Source: Desulfuromonadales bacterium (GTDB taxonomy: Bacteria; Desulfobacterota; Desulfuromonadia; Desulfuromonadales; JAHYIW01). Taken from it: a stretch of DNA of 57,210 bases. The translations under genes were made by a program, and so were the position numbers. The DNA is taken from positions 1 to 57,210 of the forward strand of contig JARGFI010000014.1 of the NCBI GenBank assembly GCA_029210745.1, in the 5' to 3' direction. This document shows positions 32,706-44,049 of this stretch, one piece after another; the first letter of the stretch is position 1; the number at the start of each line of letters is the position of its first letter. The notes beneath the pieces were generated by a model. The model had not been told where the DNA came from. It made no database searches and saw only the letters and a list, made by a program, of their open reading frames with translations.

Positions 32706-34847
32706 ATGTCGGGTCGCTGGAAAAAAATCCTGGTTATTATTGCCATCGCCGTACTGATCGTGGCGTTCTTTGTTTTCGATCTGCAGCGCTACCTGACCCT
32801 CGCCGAACTGAAGGCTCGTCAGGCGGAGTTTCAGCAATTCTATGCGGCCAACCGCCTGCTGACTTTGGGGCTTTACTTTGGGCTTTATATTCTGGTCACC
32901 GCTCTGTCGCTGCCGGGGGCTGCCGTCATGACCCTGGCCGGTGGCGCTTTGTTCGGGTTTCTGCCAGCGTTGGTGGTCGTCTCCTTCGCCAGCAGCATCG
33001 GCGCAACCCTCGCCTTTCTGGTCAGCCGCTTTCTGCTGCGGGACTGGGTGCAAAACCGTTTCCGGGATCGACTGGCGGCCATCAACCGGGGGGTCGAAAA
33101 AGAAGGGGCGTTCTACCTCTTCACCCTGCGCCTGGTACCGATCTTCCCCTTTTTTGTCATCAACCTGGTGATGGGGCTGACCTCCATGCGCACCCTGACC
33201 TTTTACTGGGTCAGTCAGGTCGGTATGCTCGCCGGAACAGCGGTTTACATCAACGCCGGCACCCAGTTAGGTCAGATCGAGAGTTTGAGCGGAATTCTTT
33301 CGCCGGGGTTGCTGTTTTCTTTTGTATTACTGGGTCTCTTTCCACTACTGGCTCGCAAGGGGGTCGATTTTATGCAGAAACGCACGTCACTTAAAGCGTT
33401 CCAAAAGCCAAAAAGTTTCGATTACAACCTGGTCGTGCTTGGCGCCGGTTCAGCCGGACTGGTCTCCAGCTACATCGCAGCGGCCGTGAAAGCCAAGGTC
33501 GCGCTGATTGAAAAACACAAGATGGGCGGCGACTGTCTGAATACCGGTTGCGTACCGAGCAAGGCGCTGATCCGCTGTGCGAAACTGCTCGCCTACGGGC
33601 GGCGGGCCGAAGAATTCGGCTTCCGCAAAACCGAAACTGAATTCGAGTTCGGCGAGGTGATGGAGCGGGTCCAGCGGGTGGTGGGGAAGGTCGAGCCACA
33701 CGATTCGATCGAGCGTTACACCGATCTCGGTGTCGACTGTATTGAGGGGGAGGCTCGGATCATCTCCCCGTACACAGTCGAGGTGGGTGGCCGTACGCTG
33801 ACGACGCGCAGTATTATCGTTGCCACCGGCGCCTCGCCATTTGTGCCGCCGATCCCGGGACTTGACCAGGTGGACTATCTGACCTCCGATACCCTCTGGC
33901 AACTGCGGGAGTTGCCGCAGCGGCTGGTGGTGCTGGGTGGCGGGCCGATTGGCTGTGAAATGACACAGGCGTTTGCCCGTTTCGGTGCCCAGGTAACCCA
34001 GGTTGAGAGGGCAGCGCAGATCATGGGGCGGGAAGATCCGGATGTCGCCGCATTTGTCCGTCAGCGTTTCGAAGCCGAAGGCGTCAATGTCCTGACCGAT
34101 CATGTCGCCGAACAGGTCGAGGTTGAAGGTGGTGAGCAAATTCTCGTCTGCGAGCATCAGGGTGAGCAGGTACGCGTCCCCTTCGACCGGATTCTGGTTG
34201 CGGTCGGACGCCGTCCCAATGTCAAAGGTTTTGGTCTGGAAGAACTGGGGGTGCGTCTGAGCGAGCGCGGCACGGTCGAGACCGACGGCTTCCTGCGTAC
34301 CAACATCCCCAACATCTTCTGCGCCGGAGATGTCGCCGGCCCCTATCAGTTCACCCATACCGCCGGGCACCAGGCCTGGTATGCCAGCGTCAACGCTCTG
34401 TTCGGTGGCTTCAAGAAGTTCGAGGTCGATTACCGCGTCATCCCCTGGTGCACCTTCACCGATCCCGAGGTCGCCCGGGTCGGCCTGAATGAAACGGAGG
34501 CCAGACAACAAAACATCCCTCACGAAGTGACCGTGTTCGAACTGGCCGAGCTTGATCGCGCCATCGCCGAGGGAGAAACGCACGGCTGGATCAAGATCAT
34601 TACCCCGCCCGGCAAGGATAAAATCCTTGGCGTCACCATCGTCGGCACCCATGCCGGTGACCTGCTCGCCGAATACATCCTGGCCATGAAACATGGTCTC
34701 GGCCTGAACAAGATCCTCGGCACCATCCACCCGTATCCGACCCTGGCTGAAGCTAACAAGATGGCGGCCGGGGAATGGAAGAAAGCACATGTGCCCGAAA
34801 AGTTGCTGGCCTGGGTGGAGAAGTTCCACGCCTGGCGACGGAAGTGA
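32706..34847 (+). CDS. VTT (TVP38/TMEM64) membrane domain fused to a FAD disulfide reductase
   Basis: 713 residues. Residues 1-225 form a VTT/DedA-like membrane domain (SLPGAAVMTLAGGALFG; TLRLVPIFPFFVINLVMG). Residues 238-713 form a complete lipoamide-dehydrogenase/mercuric-reductase-type protein: GAGSAG FAD motif (247-252), redox pair Cys277-x4-Cys282 (GGDCLNTGCVPSK), NAD domain GGGPIGCE, FCAGDVAGPYQF, and a C-terminal dimerisation region ending HPYPTLAEANK. The active site appears intact. The fusion would place a disulfide reductase at the inner membrane. Its electron acceptor is unknown. Confidence 0.88.
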   Translation: MSGRWKKILVIIAIAVLIVAFFVFDLQRYLTLAELKARQAEFQQFYAANRLLTLGLYFGLYILVTALSLPGAAVMTLAGGALFGFLPALVVVSFASSIGATLAFLVSRFLLRDWVQNRFRDRLAAINRGVEKEGAFYLFTLRLVPIFPFFVINLVMGLTSMRTLTFYWVSQVGMLAGTAVYINAGTQLGQIESLSGILSPGLLFSFVLLGLFPLLARKGVDFMQKRTSLKAFQKPKSFDYNLVVLGAGSAGLVSSYIAAAVKAKVALIEKHKMGGDCLNTGCVPSKALIRCAKLLAYGRRAEEFGFRKTETEFEFGEVMERVQRVVGKVEPHDSIERYTDLGVDCIEGEARIISPYTVEVGGRTLTTRSIIVATGASPFVPPIPGLDQVDYLTSDTLWQLRELPQRLVVLGGGPIGCEMTQAFARFGAQVTQVERAAQIMGREDPDVAAFVRQRFEAEGVNVLTDHVAEQVEVEGGEQILVCEHQGEQVRVPFDRILVAVGRRPNVKGFGLEELGVRLSERGTVETDGFLRTNIPNIFCAGDVAGPYQFTHTAGHQAWYASVNALFGGFKKFEVDYRVIPWCTFTDPEVARVGLNETEARQQNIPHEVTVFELAELDRAIAEGETHGWIKIITPPGKDKILGVTIVGTHAGDLLAEYILAMKHGLGLNKILGTIHPYPTLAEANKMAAGEWKKAHVPEKLLAWVEKFHAWRRK

Positions 34848-34859
34848 GAGGAGGACTCA

Positions 34860-35675
34860 ATGAACAGAGGCATTGCCCTGTGGCTTATCATCCTGTTGGT
34901 TCCGATTGCAACCTTTGCAGCCCCGCAGCCGGAGCTCTGGTCGCGCTGGCAGGCTCATGACAACCGCAGTTTAACGCAGCTAGATCATTCCGCATGGGCC
35001 GATTTTCTCGGTCGCTATCTGGTGACAAAACATCCTTCCGGAATCAACCGGGTGCGCTATGCGGTAGTCACCGGCGAGGACAAAAAGTTGTTGACAGACT
35101 ACCTCGACAGACTCCAGGGGACTGCGGCGTCCGGGTTGAACCGCCAGGAGCAGAAGGCCTACTGGATCAATCTGTACAACGCCCTGACCGTCAAGACTAT
35201 TCTCGAACACTATCCAGTCAAGAGTATCCGTGATATCGATATCTCCCCCGGCTGGTTCAATAACGGGCCCTGGGATGCCAAGCTGCTCACTATCGAAGGC
35301 GAGAAACTCTCGCTGAATGATATCGAGCATCGCATCCTGCGGCCGATCTGGCAGGACAATCGGGTTCACTACGCCGTCAACTGCGCCAGTCTCGGCTGCC
35401 CCAACCTCCAAGCAGAGCCGTTTACGGTCGAAAATCAGGAAGAGCTTCTGGATCAGGCGGCCAGAGACTACATCAACCATCGGCGCGGCATGAAGGTCGT
35501 TGGGGACAAGGCCGTTCTCTCGTCGATCTACGACTGGTTTCAGGTCGATTTCGGTGGCCATGCAGAGGGTGTGCGCCGACATCTCCTGAAGTATGCCGGG
35601 GCAGATCGAGCCGAATATCTCAGCGCCGGTAAAGTGGATTTTTCCTATAACTACAACTGGGATCTGAACGAATAG
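34860..35675 (+). CDS. Secreted DUF547 protein
   Basis: 271 residues with a signal peptide (1-20, ATFAAP) and the DUF547 core: KAYWINLYNALTVKTILEHYP, LSLNDIEHRILRP, RVHYAVNCASLGCPNL and the AARDYINHRRG tail. The function of DUF547 is unknown. The conserved CASLGCP cysteines could be redox-active or bind metal, which fits a neighbour of a disulfide reductase (inference). It starts 12 nt after the reductase gene; AGGAGGAC precedes it. Confidence 0.85.
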   Translation: MNRGIALWLIILLVPIATFAAPQPELWSRWQAHDNRSLTQLDHSAWADFLGRYLVTKHPSGINRVRYAVVTGEDKKLLTDYLDRLQGTAASGLNRQEQKAYWINLYNALTVKTILEHYPVKSIRDIDISPGWFNNGPWDAKLLTIEGEKLSLNDIEHRILRPIWQDNRVHYAVNCASLGCPNLQAEPFTVENQEELLDQAARDYINHRRGMKVVGDKAVLSSIYDWFQVDFGGHAEGVRRHLLKYAGADRAEYLSAGKVDFSYNYNWDLNE

Positions 35676-35686
35676 AGAAGGTTGCC

Positions 35687-36469
35687 ATGGGGCTGTTTTC
35701 CAAAAAAGCCAAACAACAAACCGAGACCGCCGATATTGCCGGGCAGGTACAGCAATTGCTGCTGCCCAAATCCCCGCCGGTCTGTGACTGGAGCTGCATC
35801 GGTGTGCGCAACCGGATGGCGGAAGGTCTGGGGGGCGACTTTTTCGATTTTTTGCCGACCGCCGACGGCTGCCAGGCAGTGATGATCGGTGATGTCGTCG
35901 GCCATGGTCCCGCCGCCGCCGTGGTGATGAGCCTCCTGTCTGGCTACATCCATGCCAAGCTCCAGGCGGTTTGCTCTGTGCATCATGTGGTCGATCAGGT
36001 CAATGCGTTTCTGAAGTCGTTCGCCGCACGCTCACAGACCCATGATCACCTGTTCTCCGCGGCCCTCTTTTTCGGCATCATCGATCCCATGACCCTGAAG
36101 CTGGATTACATCAACGCCGGACATCCGCCGCCGTTGGTCAGACGTGGTGAAGAGATTCTGGCTCTGCACTCGACCACCCAGCCGCTGGGGTTTTTCGATA
36201 TTCCTGAAGATTCCGTCAGATCGGTTCAATTCCGCCAGCACGACCGCTGCCTGCTGTATACCGACGGGATCACCGAGACGACTGCTGTTGTCGATGGCGA
36301 ACTGTTTGGTCGACAGCGATTGGACAACCTGCTGCTGAATCATCAGGGAGATCATCTGGAATTCCTGGATACTCTGCTGGCAGAGGTCATGGCTTTTAAT
36401 GGTCAGGACCGGCCCCAGGACGACTGCACGGCAATCGCCATCGATTTCCACAGGGAGCGCATCGGCTAG
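35687..36469 (+). CDS. SpoIIE/PP2C-type serine phosphatase
   Basis: 260 residues with the PP2C-like SpoIIE fold: GGDFFDF, MIGDVVGHG (metal-binding Asp), YINAGHPPP, LLYTDGITE and DDCTAIAIDF. No REC, GAF or membrane domain is attached. Such phosphatases reverse kinase-anti-sigma partner switching or act on other phosphoserines. The target is not in the window. It lies 11 nt after DUF547. A 25-codon frame (36512-36586) after it is of unclear meaning. Confidence 0.88.
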   Translation: MGLFSKKAKQQTETADIAGQVQQLLLPKSPPVCDWSCIGVRNRMAEGLGGDFFDFLPTADGCQAVMIGDVVGHGPAAAVVMSLLSGYIHAKLQAVCSVHHVVDQVNAFLKSFAARSQTHDHLFSAALFFGIIDPMTLKLDYINAGHPPPLVRRGEEILALHSTTQPLGFFDIPEDSVRSVQFRQHDRCLLYTDGITETTAVVDGELFGRQRLDNLLLNHQGDHLEFLDTLLAEVMAFNGQDRPQDDCTAIAIDFHRERIG

Positions 36470-36587
36470 AAAAAGGTCGGTGCCCGAACGACCAACGATG
36501 AAGAGATTATGCCCCTGATCCTCTACTGGTTCTTCTGCAGCAGCATGCTCCCGGAGTCCCGCCTGTTCAAGGTTGAAAAGGAGTGAC

Positions 36588-37292
36588 ATGGCCGGTTGGA
36601 ATAAATTGATAAAAATCATCATCGGTGGACTTTGGCTCGGTCTCTTCGGGAGTGCGCTGATCTTGTGGTGGCGTTCGGCGATGCCCTTGACCGAGATCCC
36701 CCGTTTGCTGGAACAGTGGCTGAGCGAATTCGGTCTGTTCAAGGCGGCTTCGATCTACGTGGTTATTTATGCTGTCCGTCCCTTGATCCTTTTTCCAGCG
36801 ACGCTGCTGACGGTGGCCTCCGGCCTGGTCTTCGGCCCCTGGCTGGGGGTTCTGTTCACCATCCTCGGTGAAAACGCCAGTGCTAATCTGGCCTTTGTCA
36901 TGGCCCGTTGGTTCGGTCGGGAGACGGTTGCCAAATACGCGGACCTGCATTGGCGCCGCTGGGATCAAAAACTCGAACGCAATGGGCTGGTCTCGGTGCT
37001 GATCATGCGGCTGGCCATGCTCCCCTTCGACGCGGTCAATTTTGGCTGCGGCCTGACGGCGGTCCGCCAGCGGGACTTCGCGCTCGGTACCTTTTTCGGC
37101 ATCCTGCCGTCATTGATCGGCTTCGTATTGCTGGGTGGCACTGTCGCTTCGGGGGTCGCGCATCGCGGCGCAATTATCGGCCTGTCTGTCGTTTTTCTCG
37201 TCGTTGGTTTCGCCACGGCGCATATTTTGAAACGCCGAGAACGAAAGAATGCCCTGCTGCCGGGGGAGAGCATACCGGTCAGGAACAGCTGA
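36588..37292 (+). CDS. VTT (TVP38/TMEM64) family membrane protein
   Basis: 234 residues with about six hydrophobic segments and the family core YAVRPLILFPATLLTVASGLVFG, GENASANLAF and MRLAMLPFDAVNFGCG. The ATG at 36588 with AAGGAG upstream is preferred to a TTG 15 nt earlier. It is a second VTT gene close to the VTT-reductase fusion; in several bacteria VTT proteins act in lipid transport. Confidence 0.85.
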   Translation: MAGWNKLIKIIIGGLWLGLFGSALILWWRSAMPLTEIPRLLEQWLSEFGLFKAASIYVVIYAVRPLILFPATLLTVASGLVFGPWLGVLFTILGENASANLAFVMARWFGRETVAKYADLHWRRWDQKLERNGLVSVLIMRLAMLPFDAVNFGCGLTAVRQRDFALGTFFGILPSLIGFVLLGGTVASGVAHRGAIIGLSVVFLVVGFATAHILKRRERKNALLPGESIPVRNS

Positions 37293-37362
37293 TAGCAGTT
37301 CGATTGAACAATTGAACAGGACGCGGCCCATGAAAGATTTGTTGTGTATTGAGGAAGAGTTC

Positions 37363-38406
37363 ATGAAGTTTGCTGTCAAATTACTAATTATGACAATCAT
37401 TCTGGTTGCTGGTTTCGCATCGTTCGCTACGGCCGCAACCCATGAGTCATTTCAAGAAAAAAGAGACAGCTATTTCGATACATTCACGGTCTATTTGGAG
37501 AATGATCTTTTTGCCGGGACAGACCGAGACTACACGAATGGAATTAAGTTTTCCTGGAGCACACCGTTCGGCGACATCGAAAAAACCAGCCTCCCCGCAT
37601 GGAGTTTCCCTTTTTTTAAGCAACTCCCTTTTGTCGGAAAGCCAAACAGCAAGCATGCCGTCAGCCTCTCCCTGGGGCAGGACATGTTTACTCCGGAAGA
37701 TACGGAATCGGTTGCAGTGGTCAAGGACGACCGTCCTTATGCGGGCTACACTTACCTGGCGGCCGGATTTCACAGTCGCAAAGATCACCGCAAGGACAGT
37801 TGGGAGATCCGCCTCGGCGTTATCGGCCCCGCCTCGCAGGCAGAGGAGACGCAAAATATTGTTCACGATCTGATCGGAGCGGACCGGGCCAAAGGCTGGG
37901 ACAACCAGCTGGAGAACGAACTGGCCATCGATCTGATTTGCGAAAGTCAATGGCGCTGGTGGTCAGCCTCGATCGGAAAGAGCCTGGGTTTTAATGTGAT
38001 TCCGCATCTTGGCGGGAGAATCGGCACGGTCAATGTGTACCTGAATACCGGTGCGGAACTGCGTTTCGGTTGGAATCTGCCGAACGATTTCGGCAGCTGC
38101 CCAATCCGCGGGGGGTGTGAAACCAACAGTGCATTTTATGATCACTCTGTGAGCGGTTCGACCTTTCACTTTTTTCTGTCGGCAGACGGCAAGGCCGTCG
38201 TTCATGATATTTTTCTTGACGGCAACCTGTTTCACGACAGCCATAGTGTCGACAAAGAGCCGTTTGTCGGTGAGCTCATGGGTGGGGTTGCCTGGCAACA
38301 AGGTGTAATGAAACTGGTCTACTCGTATATCTATCGAACCCGTCAATTTAAAATTCAGGACGAGAATCAGACCTTTGGCTCTCTGAGTATAGCTTTGTCA
38401 TTTTGA
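37363..38406 (+). CDS. LpxR-like outer-membrane lipid A deacylase
   Basis: 347 residues with a signal peptide (1-25, SFATAATH) and a predicted 12-strand barrel. YLENDLFAGTDRDYTNG carries the Asn-Asp pair of the LpxR catalytic region, with DRPYAGYTYLAAG and DQLENELAIDL-like regions following. LpxR removes the 3'-acyloxyacyl group of lipid A in the outer membrane. The ATG at 37363, with GAGGAAGAG before it and a clean signal sequence, is preferred over 37330. The final residue is Phe, usual for outer-membrane barrels. Confidence 0.78.
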   Translation: MKFAVKLLIMTIILVAGFASFATAATHESFQEKRDSYFDTFTVYLENDLFAGTDRDYTNGIKFSWSTPFGDIEKTSLPAWSFPFFKQLPFVGKPNSKHAVSLSLGQDMFTPEDTESVAVVKDDRPYAGYTYLAAGFHSRKDHRKDSWEIRLGVIGPASQAEETQNIVHDLIGADRAKGWDNQLENELAIDLICESQWRWWSASIGKSLGFNVIPHLGGRIGTVNVYLNTGAELRFGWNLPNDFGSCPIRGGCETNSAFYDHSVSGSTFHFFLSADGKAVVHDIFLDGNLFHDSHSVDKEPFVGELMGGVAWQQGVMKLVYSYIYRTRQFKIQDENQTFGSLSIALSF

Positions 38407-38619
38407 AATCCGGCAGGGGCAGTTTAATCTGCGCTTCGCCTTTTGCAACTCACCACAAAAGCATGAAGCGTTTATCGAGAAGCTACGCCGGTTGCCGGAA
38501 ATGTCGGCAGTCGATATCGAACATTGATACGGTCATTCTCTCGACATTCAGCGGTAGCCACCATACTGGGGGCGGCTCGTGTCGAGGTTATTCGAGCGCT
38601 GGAAATGGAGTTTTTGCTG

Positions 38620-40209
38620 ATGTTGGAAAAATGGTCACGAACGGTTTTTCTGGTCTGCATGCTGCTGGCGGCCGGAATTGTCATCTCTCTTGGAATTGTC
38701 GACAGGGGGATTTTCTGGTTGCTGCTGCCGCTGGCGTTGTTGTTGGGGCTGGGCTGCTATGACATCTTGCAGCCCCGGCATGCCATTCTGCGCAATTTCC
38801 CGATATTGGGACATTTTCGTTTTCTGCTCGAATCGATCCGTCCGGAAATCCAGCAGTACTTTATCGAGTCGGATGATGAAGAACACCCCTTCAGCCGCGA
38901 GAAACGTTCGGTTGTTTACCAGCGCGCAAAAAAAACCCTCGACACGATCCCCTTCGGCACGCATCGCGACGTCTATCGGATCGGCTACGAGTGGATCAAC
39001 CATTCGATCCGACCCGGCAAAGCCGATCCGGAAAAAGCCTGGACTCTGATTGGCGGGCCTGACTGCAGCCAACCCTACCGCGCCTCGATCTTTAACATTT
39101 CGGCCATGAGCTTCGGTGCGTTGAGTCATAATGCGATCCATGCCCTCAGCCAGGGGGCTAAAACAGGCGGATTTTATCACAATACCGGAGAAGGGGGGAT
39201 CAGCCCCTATCATCTGGCGGGGGGTGCCGATCTGGTCTGGCAGATCGGTACCGGTTATTTCGGTTGCCGTGATCGAAACGGAAATTTCTGCTCTGACACC
39301 TTCCGCCAGCGCGCAACACTTCCGGCGGTTAAAATGATCGAAATCAAAATTTCGCAGGGGGCCAAGCCGGGTCACGGCGGGATCCTTCCGGCCTCCAAGG
39401 TCACGCCGGAAATTGCTGCAATTCGCGATGTCCCACTGGGGCAGGACGTGCTGTCGCCCCCCGCCCACTCCGCTTTCAGCACGCCGCTGGAGCTACTCGA
39501 ATTTGTCGCTGAATTGCGGCGATTAAGTGACGGCAAGCCGGTCGGCTTCAAGCTCTGTGTTGGTGAGATGCGTGAATTTTTCAGTATCTGCAAGGCGATG
39601 TTGCAAAGCGGCATCAGCCCCGACTTTATCACCGTCGACGGCGGCGAAGGGGGGACCGGCGCGGCACCGCTCGAATTCACCAACTCGGTCGGCTTTCCAC
39701 TCTACGACGGACTCTTCTTTGTCCACAGTGCTCTGGTTGGGGCGGGACTGCGCGACCAGATCCGGATTATCGCGGCAGGGAAAATAACCACCGGTTTTCA
39801 TCTTCTGACCCGCATGGCTCTCGGCGCCGATGCCTGTTGCAGCGCACGAGCGATGATGTTTTCTCTCGGGTGCATTCAGGCACTGAAATGCAATAACAAT
39901 ACATGCCCGACCGGGGTCGCGACCCAGACACCGCACCTGGCCCGAGGGTTGGTTGTGGCCGACAAGGCGCCGCGTGTCGCCAATTTTCAGCAGGCGACGG
40001 TTGACGCCGCTCTTGAGCTGATGGGTGCCTCTCAAAATGGCGACGTGCGCGACAACCTGCGCCAGAAAATCTATCGCCGCACCGGCGCGGCTCAATGTGA
40101 ACCGTTGGCAGCGATTTATCCCTCCCTTGAGAGAGGATCGCTGGTGCGCAAAACCGCCCCCGAAATTTATCAGAAGCTTTGGCAACAGGCCGCTGCCGAA
40201 CATTTTTAA
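38620..40209 (+). CDS. FMN-binding glutamate-synthase-like protein
   Basis: 529 residues. Two N-terminal membrane segments precede the FMN/Fe-S domain of glutamate synthase (ISAMSFGALSHNAIHALSQG, NTGEGGISPYH, QGAKPGHGGILP, DGGEGGTGAAP, CNNNTCPTGVATQ). The last motif is the 3Fe-4S-binding cysteine loop of GltB. No glutaminase domain is attached. These stand-alone GltB-like proteins act with unknown partners. GGAG at 38607 supports the start at 38620. It is followed by a TPP enzyme gene and an aldehyde dehydrogenase gene. Confidence 0.82.
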   Translation: MLEKWSRTVFLVCMLLAAGIVISLGIVDRGIFWLLLPLALLLGLGCYDILQPRHAILRNFPILGHFRFLLESIRPEIQQYFIESDDEEHPFSREKRSVVYQRAKKTLDTIPFGTHRDVYRIGYEWINHSIRPGKADPEKAWTLIGGPDCSQPYRASIFNISAMSFGALSHNAIHALSQGAKTGGFYHNTGEGGISPYHLAGGADLVWQIGTGYFGCRDRNGNFCSDTFRQRATLPAVKMIEIKISQGAKPGHGGILPASKVTPEIAAIRDVPLGQDVLSPPAHSAFSTPLELLEFVAELRRLSDGKPVGFKLCVGEMREFFSICKAMLQSGISPDFITVDGGEGGTGAAPLEFTNSVGFPLYDGLFFVHSALVGAGLRDQIRIIAAGKITTGFHLLTRMALGADACCSARAMMFSLGCIQALKCNNNTCPTGVATQTPHLARGLVVADKAPRVANFQQATVDAALELMGASQNGDVRDNLRQKIYRRTGAAQCEPLAAIYPSLERGSLVRKTAPEIYQKLWQQAAAEHF

Positions 40210-40245
40210 GTGAAATCACTGCATCTAAAAGCAAAAGGGGAAATG

Positions 40246-41888
<1,643 letters not shown>

Positions 41889-41892
<4 letters not shown>

Positions 41893-43334
41893 TCAACAAA
41901 CCGGATCGGAATAAAACGGGACAAATAGACGTTGTCTCCCCCTTTGACCTGCGCCTGCTTGCAACCCTGCCCCTGCAGACTGCCGCCGATGCCGAACGGA
42001 TGCTGGCGACCGCGACCCGCCTGGCACGGGATCGGGACGGCTGGCTGGAGGTCGATGAACGCATCGCCATCCTGCAGAGACTCGCTGAACTGGTGGCTGC
42101 CGAAGCGGACGATTTTGCCCGGCTGATCGCCGCCGAAGGGGGGAAGCCACTACGCGATGCACGGGTTGAGGTCAGCCGCGCCATCGACGGCATCGGACTG
42201 GCGGTCCGCGAGCTGCTGCGGGTGATGCGCGGCGAAGAGATCCCCATGGGGCACACCGCCGCGACCCGCGGCCGCTCAGCCTTCACCGTCTGTGAACCGA
42301 TCGGCGTGGTGCTGGCGATCAGCGCCTTCAATCACCCTCTCAATCTGATCGTCCATCAGGTGATTCCGGCGGTGGCGGTCGGCTGTCCGGTGATCGTCAA
42401 GCCGGCGCTGACCACGCCATTAAACTGCTTGCGGCTGTGCGAACTGCTGCAGCAGGCCGGACTCCCCGAGGGGTGGTGCCAGCCGATTGTCTGTGACAAT
42501 GATGTGGCCGAAAAGTTGGTCACTGATCGGCGGCTGGCCTTTCTGACCTTTATCGGCTCGGCCAAAGTCGGCTGGTCGTTGCGCGCCAAGCTGGCACCCG
42601 GCGTGCGCTGCGCGCTGGAGCATGGCGGCGCGGCCCCGGTTATCATCGACGAGACGGCCGACCTCAAACAGGTCATCCCCGCGCTCCTCAAAGGCGGCTT
42701 CTATCATGCCGGCCAGGTCTGTGTGTCGGTGCAGCGGGTCTTTGCCCCTGCGGCCCTGGCCCGTAATCTGGCCGAACAGCTGGCCGCCGGTGCGGCACAG
42801 CTGGTGGTCGGCGACCCTCGTGACGAAGCGACCGAGGTCGGTCCGCTGATTCTGCCGCGCGAAGTCATCCGGGTCCACGAATGGGTCGAGGCAGCGATAG
42901 CCGGTGGCGCCCTGCGACTGACCGGCGGCGAAGCGCTGGGAGAGACCCTCTACCCGCCGACGGTTCTCTACGATCCCCCGGCTGACGCGCTGGTCTCGAC
43001 CGCCGAGATCTTCGGCCCGGTGGTCTGCGTTTATCCCTGTCAGGATCGGTGCGAGGCGATCCGGCGCGCCAACAGTCTCGATGTCGCCTTCCAGGCGGCG
43101 GTTTTCAGCAATGATCTGGAGGCAGCTTTTGACACGGCCCGCCGACTTGATGCCGCGGCGGTGATGATTAACGATCACACCGCTTTTCGCGCTGACTGGA
43201 TGCCCTTCGCCGGGCGGCGCGCCTCCGGATATGGGGTCGGCGGCATCGGCTACACCATGCGCGATATGCTGCAGGAGAAGCTGATCGTGCTGAAATCGGT
43301 TCCAACCGACCCCTGTCATTCACCCTGTGGCTGA
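41889..43334 (+). CDS. NAD(P)-dependent aldehyde dehydrogenase
   Basis: 481 residues. Visible motifs are the NAD-binding IGSAKVGW, the EHGGAAPVII catalytic Glu region (ELGG in most family members) and the active-site Cys in GQVCVSVQRVF, followed by AEIFGPVVCVY. ATG at 41889 overlaps the preceding stop (ATGA). It oxidises an aldehyde to acid; the substrate is unknown but may be made by the TPP enzyme before it. Confidence 0.87.
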
Positions 43335-43489
43335 TCACAACCTATAGTGAGATCGTCACAGAAACTATTCGTCTTCTGAGTAACTTCACCACAAGTAGCT
43401 AATTTTTCACAGCATTGTCCGGTTAGGTTTTGCACCACGTCGTTTTCGCTTTAATCGTTTACCCTTGCTTTTTTTATTGTTTCAACTCG

Positions 43490-43656
43490 CTAGTACCCTG
43501 TAACCCATAGGATTTCGAGGGATTGCGCAGGGCTTTGACGTGTCAGCAAGGCGCGATTTCTGTTGCCTAGCCGTAGCTAAACAGCTGAAATCGGAACGTA
43601 GCTGACGCGGCAAAGAACAAGCAAGATGTGAAAGATTATGGGTTACAGGGTACTAG
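43490..43656. repeat. MITE-like element with 20-bp terminal inverted repeats
   Basis: A 167-bp stretch bounded by a perfect 20-bp inverted repeat: CTAGTACCCTGTAACCCATA at 43490-43509 and its reverse complement at 43637-43656. Internal arms also pair (CTTTGACGTGTCAGC with GCTGACGCGGCAAAG), so the whole could fold into one long hairpin. No coding frame is seen. It looks like a miniature transposable element. Flanking target duplication is not obvious. 43335-43489 holds nothing else I can support. Confidence 0.75.
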
Positions 43657-43744
43657 TCCAAAACTATGGACTTTAAGTCCAAGCCTTTCAGGTGCTACTC
43701 ATTTTTTAAGAATTATGGTTACATAGCCCTCAGGAAATGCGGCT

Positions 43745-43972
43745 ATGAACGATTTTCGATATGGTCACACAGTAAGCCGATTAACGGTTCACCTCGTTAG
43801 GGTAACAAAATACCGGTATAAGGTTCTTGATGGTGATGTCCAAAAACGATGCAGGGAGCTTCTGATCCAAATTTGTGACAGTGAGGATGTGCGGATATTG
43901 AGCGGGGTGGTGAACACTACAACGTTATTGGTCGGGAACTGGGCAGGGATCAATTTGACGCCAGCCGGTTAA
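43745..43972 (+). pseudogene. IS200/IS605-type TnpA N-terminal fragment
   Basis: The frame reads MNDFRYGHTVSRLTVHLVRV, then TKYRYKVLDGDVQKRCREL, the conserved start of Y1/HUH transposases of IS200 (TVHLVFVTKYR...). After VRILSGVV similarity ends, before the HUH motif, and an unrelated frame closes at 43972. Upstream, CCAAAACTATGG and GGACTTTAAGTCC (43657-43682) are palindromes like IS200 subterminal hairpins. It is a truncated remnant. Confidence 0.72.
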
Positions 43973-44049
43973 GAATCTCCTTTTGTTCCGCGGTGACCGA
44001 AGTTTGACACTTTGACGGCCAGATTTTGAGTTATTATTATCCCGCTGAG

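Noticed and set aside
33450-34829. Long leftward frame opposite the disulfide reductase
   Set aside because: Antisense of a protein with complete family motifs; long shadow frames are expected with this GC-biased codon use. The same holds for frames opposite cysA and the aldehyde dehydrogenase.
43918-43975. Possible new protein frame after the IS200 remnant
   Set aside because: About 20 residues in a second frame look protein-like, but this is too short to support a call.
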